Assembly: GCF_010233585.1 (NCBI RefSeq)
Contig: NZ_CP045997.1
Span: 1,981,204 to 2,045,203 of the forward strand
Direction: 5' to 3'
Source of the DNA: Spirosoma endbachense
GTDB lineage: Bacteria; Bacteroidota; Bacteroidia; Cytophagales; Spirosomataceae
DNA: 64,000 nucleotides
Positions 60,862 through 64,000 of the stretch are shown in pieces. Below the pieces are notes generated by a model. That model was not told the DNA's origin, did not search any database, and saw only the letters and a list, made by a program, of their open reading frames with translations. Both the position numbers and the translations under genes were made by a program. Each line of letters begins with the position of its first letter. Positions within the stretch are counted from its first letter, which is position 1.

Positions 60862-60985
60862 AGTTTTATGTAGTAAGCTAGTAAAGGTTTAGGAAAATTA
60901 TATCTGTTCAGGCCATTCGCTTCAAACCATGCCACGGTTCGTATGTGATGTTAACCGTGGTATGATTTATAACGAAGACTTGCTG

Positions 60986-63157
60986 TTAAGAAACGCCTTT
61001 AAATTCTTCCTGCTGCGCAAATGGCTGGCTCCGCAATCGTTTGCCGGTAGCTTTGTAAATGGCATTGGCGATAGCGCCCCCCGCTGGCGGCAATGAAGGT
61101 TCGCCCAGACCAGTTGGCTCAATCTCATTCTGGACAAAGTGCACTTCTACCTCTGGAATTTCATTAAGCCGAATAAGCCGGAATTCATTGAAATTTTTCT
61201 GTTCAGGAACACCGTCCTTGAATGTAATATTTCCGTACATCGCGTGGCCAATACCATCAACGACGCAGCCGCGAACCTGCTGTTGTGCACCGCTTTGGTT
61301 AACAACGACGCCACAGTCAGCCGCCGAATATACTTTCTGCAAAACGGGTTTACCCTTCTGCATCACGACTTCACCGACCTGAGCCACATAAGAGCGGTGC
61401 GAGAAATAAACGCTGAATCCCTGAGCGACGAGTTTACCATCAGCCCCTTTTCTCTTACCCCAACCCGATTTTTCGGCGGCTAACTCAATAACCCCCTTCA
61501 TTCGGTCAATGTCATATTTTATAGCTCCAACCGGCTTCTGCTTGGCTTTATCGAGCAATTCAAGCCTGAACTGCACAGGATCTTTACCCGCAGCCTGCGC
61601 TACTTCGTCAATAAACGACTGTTCGGCAAACGCCAGGAAGTTCGTAATGGGTGCCCGCCACGGTCCAGTTGTAATCGGGGATTTGTGGTCTACACTATCA
61701 ATCAGGAGGTTATCGACAGCACCAGATGGGAAATTATCTTCGCGGGTTGCGTTTCCGGCATTTATGCTGGCCCCCCGAAGTTTGTACCCAACCATGTTTC
61801 CCTGTGCATCAAGAGCCGCTTCGAACCGGTAACGAACAGCGGGCCGATAACTACCACCCGTCATATCGTCCTCACGCGTCCAGATAACTTTAACGGGAGC
61901 CTTAACAAGTTTCGAAACCTGAACAGCCTCGATCACATAATCGGCTTTCAATCGACGGCCAAACCCTCCGCCCATGCGCGTCAATTCAACACTCACTTTG
62001 TCGGGCGAAATGCCAAGCAATTTTGCGGTTTCGTTACGGGCTAATTCGGGAGTTTGGGTTGGACCAACCAATTCTGCACCATCTTCACGAACATGGGCAA
62101 AGAAATTCATTGGCTCCAGCGGATTATGTGGTAAGAACGGACATTGATATTCTGCCTTTACAACTTTAGCCGCATTCTTAAAAGCTGTTTCAACATCACC
62201 GTCTTTCCGCCGAACGGTAGCGTTCGAACTATCCAGCATTTCTTTAAAAAGGCGATTATGATCGGATGTGCTTTCCAGGACATCCGCTTTTTCCCACTCG
62301 ATCTTGAGCGCATCTTTCGCTTTCTTAACCTGCCAGGTCGATTTACCAACTACTGCTACATTATTATCGAATGTCACGACATCCACAATGCCACCCATCG
62401 ACTTGGCAGCCTTCGAATCTACTGATTTCAACTTATAGCCAAACGCCGGCCGTTGCAGCATCGCAAACAGCATCCCCTCGCGGTAGAAATCTAATCCAAA
62501 AAGAGGCTTTCCTGTAATAATTTTCGGATTGTCGACATTCTTGACGGTGCTGCCAATCAGTTTAAAATCCTTGATCTCTTTCAGCTTAACATCAGCAGGA
62601 ACAGTTATTTGAGAAGCTTCGGTAGCCAGATCACCATAACTAAGTCTACGATTGCTTCCCGTGTGCAGTACAAATCCATTCTCGGTTGAGCATTCTGAAG
62701 CCGGAACATTCCAACGTTTCGAAGCTGCCAGCACTAGCATTTGTCGTGCAGTAGCACCGGCTTTCCGTAATCGCTGCCAGGAATGAGGAATAGATCCGCT
62801 ACCACCAGCTACCTGGCGTTCAAACTTTTTAGTATCCAGCGGAGCTTGTTCAACAACCACTTTCTTCCAGTCAGCATCTAACTCTTCGGCAACAATAATC
62901 GGGAAAGCCGTCTTGATCCCCTGTCCGACTTCAGGATTAGGGGAAAATATGGTAATAATACCTTGCGGATTAATAGACAGATAACTGTTAAAGTCAGCTC
63001 CTCCAGCGAATGCGGTGGGCACTGAAGCCGTGGCATCAACTACTGCCGACGCGGCAGCTTCAGACTCGGCCCAATTAAAGCCCAGCAAAAGACCTCCTCC
63101 GGCTGCCGAAGCTATTTTCAGAAAGCTTCTACGGCTTGATTGTGATACAGTCTGCAT
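60986..63157 (-). CDS. Molybdenum hydroxylase large subunit (isoquinoline oxidoreductase IorB type)
   Basis: A 723-residue subunit of the xanthine-oxidase family. A twin-arginine signal lies at the N-terminus (SSRRSFLKIASAAGG, Arg9-Arg10), so the protein is exported folded. The cofactor-binding GGGFGRRLKADY segment is present, and the catalytic Glu is in LGEPSLPPAGGAIANAIY near the C-terminus. It should hydroxylate an N-heterocycle or oxidise an aldehyde with the [2Fe-2S] subunit encoded 2 bases upstream. The substrate cannot be read from sequence. No FAD subunit is present, so an external acceptor is likely. Confidence 0.92.
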   Translation of the reverse strand: MQTVSQSSRRSFLKIASAAGGGLLLGFNWAESEAAASAVVDATASVPTAFAGGADFNSYLSINPQGIITIFSPNPEVGQGIKTAFPIIVAEELDADWKKVVVEQAPLDTKKFERQVAGGSGSIPHSWQRLRKAGATARQMLVLAASKRWNVPASECSTENGFVLHTGSNRRLSYGDLATEASQITVPADVKLKEIKDFKLIGSTVKNVDNPKIITGKPLFGLDFYREGMLFAMLQRPAFGYKLKSVDSKAAKSMGGIVDVVTFDNNVAVVGKSTWQVKKAKDALKIEWEKADVLESTSDHNRLFKEMLDSSNATVRRKDGDVETAFKNAAKVVKAEYQCPFLPHNPLEPMNFFAHVREDGAELVGPTQTPELARNETAKLLGISPDKVSVELTRMGGGFGRRLKADYVIEAVQVSKLVKAPVKVIWTREDDMTGGSYRPAVRYRFEAALDAQGNMVGYKLRGASINAGNATREDNFPSGAVDNLLIDSVDHKSPITTGPWRAPITNFLAFAEQSFIDEVAQAAGKDPVQFRLELLDKAKQKPVGAIKYDIDRMKGVIELAAEKSGWGKRKGADGKLVAQGFSVYFSHRSYVAQVGEVVMQKGKPVLQKVYSAADCGVVVNQSGAQQQVRGCVVDGIGHAMYGNITFKDGVPEQKNFNEFRLIRLNEIPEVEVHFVQNEIEPTGLGEPSLPPAGGAIANAIYKATGKRLRSQPFAQQEEFKGVS

Positions 63158-63159
63158 AG

Positions 63160-63645
63160 CTATTTGGTTTTTGCAGGTTTAGTGGAAGGAGTAGAGGCTG
63201 CCGCTAATTTCACCGCTTCGCGTATGCGGTGATAGGTTCCACACCGGCAAAGATTACCGGTCATTGTATCATCAATCTGGGCTTGGGTTGGTTTTGGATT
63301 ACGCTTGAGCAGGGCTGCTGCCGTCATAATCTGACCCGCCTGGCAATAGCCACATTGCGCAACATCTACTTCATTCCACGCCTTTTGAACCGGATGGTCA
63401 CCATTGGCTGATAAGCCTTCAATAGTCGTAACCTTTGCTTTTCCTATAGAAGAAACAGGGAGAACACAGGAACGAGTTGCTTCACCGTCCACATGAACAG
63501 TACAGGCACCACATTGGGCAATTCCGCATCCATATTTAGTGCCGACCAGGCCAAGAGAATCGCGCAATACCCATAATAAAGGAGTATCGGGATCAACATC
63601 GGCCTGATAACTCCGTCCATTGACTTGTAGTTTGAAGATAGCCAT
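63160..63645 (-). CDS. [2Fe-2S] subunit of the molybdenum hydroxylase (IorA type)
   Basis: A 161-residue protein with two [2Fe-2S] clusters. The N-terminal plant-ferredoxin-type cluster is in [17 protein letters not shown] with a later Cys (RSCVLP), and the second in [10 protein letters not shown] and [14 protein letters not shown]. It passes electrons from the molybdenum site of the large subunit. It has no signal peptide, so it probably rides out with the Tat-exported large subunit. The start at ATG 63645 ([10 protein letters not shown]) matches the family; the frame to 63690 is longer. The large subunit starts 2 bases after its stop, so the two are translationally linked. Confidence 0.93.
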   Translation of the reverse strand: MAIFKLQVNGRSYQADVDPDTPLLWVLRDSLGLVGTKYGCGIAQCGACTVHVDGEATRSCVLPVSSIGKAKVTTIEGLSANGDHPVQKAWNEVDVAQCGYCQAGQIMTAAALLKRNPKPTQAQIDDTMTGNLCRCGTYHRIREAVKLAAASTPSTKPAKTK

Positions 63646-63727
63646 TGATTTGCAGGGTTGACTCAGAGAAGCTAAGATACGAAAAAGCAAAAACTACTCC
63701 TCTCTGATAGAGTAAAAGCAGTTAAAA

Positions 63728-63755
63728 AGGGAACTCTTTATTTAAGGAGTTCCCT
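63728..63755 (-). terminator. Hairpin upstream of the hydroxylase operon
   Basis: A perfect 9-bp stem (63728-63736 with 63747-63755), with a T-run on the - strand after it. It lies downstream of the 5S gene and before the hydroxylase unit, so it may be a second stop for the rRNA operon. Confidence 0.65.
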
Positions 63756-63783
63756 AAGGCTATTAGAATATCTCAATAATCCC

Positions 63784-63810
63784 GTTCGTAGGCCAGCTTT
63801 GGCTACGAAC
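63784..63810 (-). repeat. Hairpin between the rRNA operon and the hydroxylase
   Basis: A stem of about 11 bp with one bulged base (63784-63795 with 63800-63810) and a 4-base loop. It may be a further part of the rRNA operon's end. Confidence 0.45.
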
Positions 63811-63873
63811 ACAACCAAGAAGAGCAAGTCAAGAGAGTAGCTAACCCGAGCTCTGGCCAAGTTAATCACACAC

Positions 63874-63904
63874 AAAAAAGTCTCTGACCTTGCGATCAGA
63901 GACT
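63874..63904 (-). terminator. Terminator of the rRNA operon
   Basis: A perfect 9-bp stem (63879-63887 with 63896-63904) followed by a T-run on the - strand (A-run at 63874-63879). It lies right after the 5S rRNA 3' end. Confidence 0.85.
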
Positions 63905-63912
63905 CGATTTCA

Positions 63913-64000
63913 TCAGGTGGCACCTTCCTACTCTCCCACTTGTGACAGCAGTACCATCGGCAGTACGGGGCTTAACGGCTCTGTTCGAAATGGTAGAGGT
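63913..64000 (-). rRNA. rrf: 5S ribosomal RNA, 3' part (cut by window edge)
   Basis: About 88 bases of the 3' part of a 5S rRNA on the - strand. Visible features are the loop containing CGAACAG, the middle GAUGGUACUGC region and the 3' helix part GGGAGAGUAGGAAGGUGCC, followed by the usual closing CCACCUGA-type end. The rest of the operon (23S, 16S) must lie to the right of the window. The exact 3' end is uncertain by a few bases. Confidence 0.92.

Noticed and set aside
1..64000. Insertion sequence, prophage, integron or defence system
   Set aside because: No transposase, integrase, phage structural, restriction, toxin-antitoxin or Cas-type protein was recognised in any frame.

Overview
The window looks like a chromosomal segment of a Bacteroidetes bacterium of the order Cytophagales, most like Spirosoma and its relatives. 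The evidence is SusC/SusD pairs, a hybrid two-component regulator, a type IX secretion tail on a repeat protein, DUF4142 and fasciclin lipoproteins, and several -7 promoter elements of the Bacteroidetes form TAnnTTTG. This placement is an inference from gene content; no marker gene is complete (only part of a 5S rRNA is present, at the right edge).

Layout. 1-3.7 kb: the tail of an unknown protein, a SlyD-like isomerase, a fasciclin protein, a small acidic protein behind a perfect Shine-Dalgarno site, and an L,D-transpeptidase. 3.8-11.9 kb: a small exported protein, a TonB-dependent receptor, an MFS carrier and an AhpD-like protein on the + strand, then an RBBP9-type hydrolase, a second AhpD-like protein and a second, different L,D-transpeptidase. 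12-19.3 kb: EcsC-family protein, serine hydrolase, small membrane and exported proteins, DUF4142 lipoprotein, DMT carrier, a 41-residue membrane protein, and an ECF42-type sigma factor with its DGPF/YCII partner. 19.7-28.9 kb: a secreted repeat protein, then housekeeping genes (tsaC, a PLP deaminase, rluD, an acetyltransferase, a GT51 transglycosylase). 29-30.9 kb is gene-poor.

30.9-51.4 kb is the most coherent unit: a fructan/fructose utilisation locus. GH32 hydrolase, SusD, SusC, fructokinase and an MFS sugar porter run on the - strand and are met by a convergent mannitol 2-dehydrogenase. A hybrid sensor/AraC regulator with a periplasmic sugar-binding fold sits next door, with a fasciclin lipoprotein between it and the locus and a second SusC/SusD pair on its other side. 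The porter promoter has a -7 element and, further upstream, an inverted repeat that is a good candidate for the regulator's operator. The expected flow is: exported GH32 cuts fructan, SusC/D and the porter bring in the sugar, the kinase makes fructose-6-phosphate, and the dehydrogenase interconverts fructose and mannitol.

51.8-64 kb: YCII protein and AraC regulator; a group of secreted protein, APH-type kinase and Gfo/Idh/MocA oxidoreductase; TruC-like pseudouridine synthase, GreA/B factor, EEP-family protein, alpha/beta hydrolase, a small exported protein, an ABM-domain protein, a two-subunit molybdenum hydroxylase, and finally the 3' part of a 5S rRNA gene with its terminator. I found no CRISPR array, insertion sequence, prophage, tRNA or defence locus. 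The best candidates for new biology are intergenic structures and very small genes rather than a large unknown cluster.
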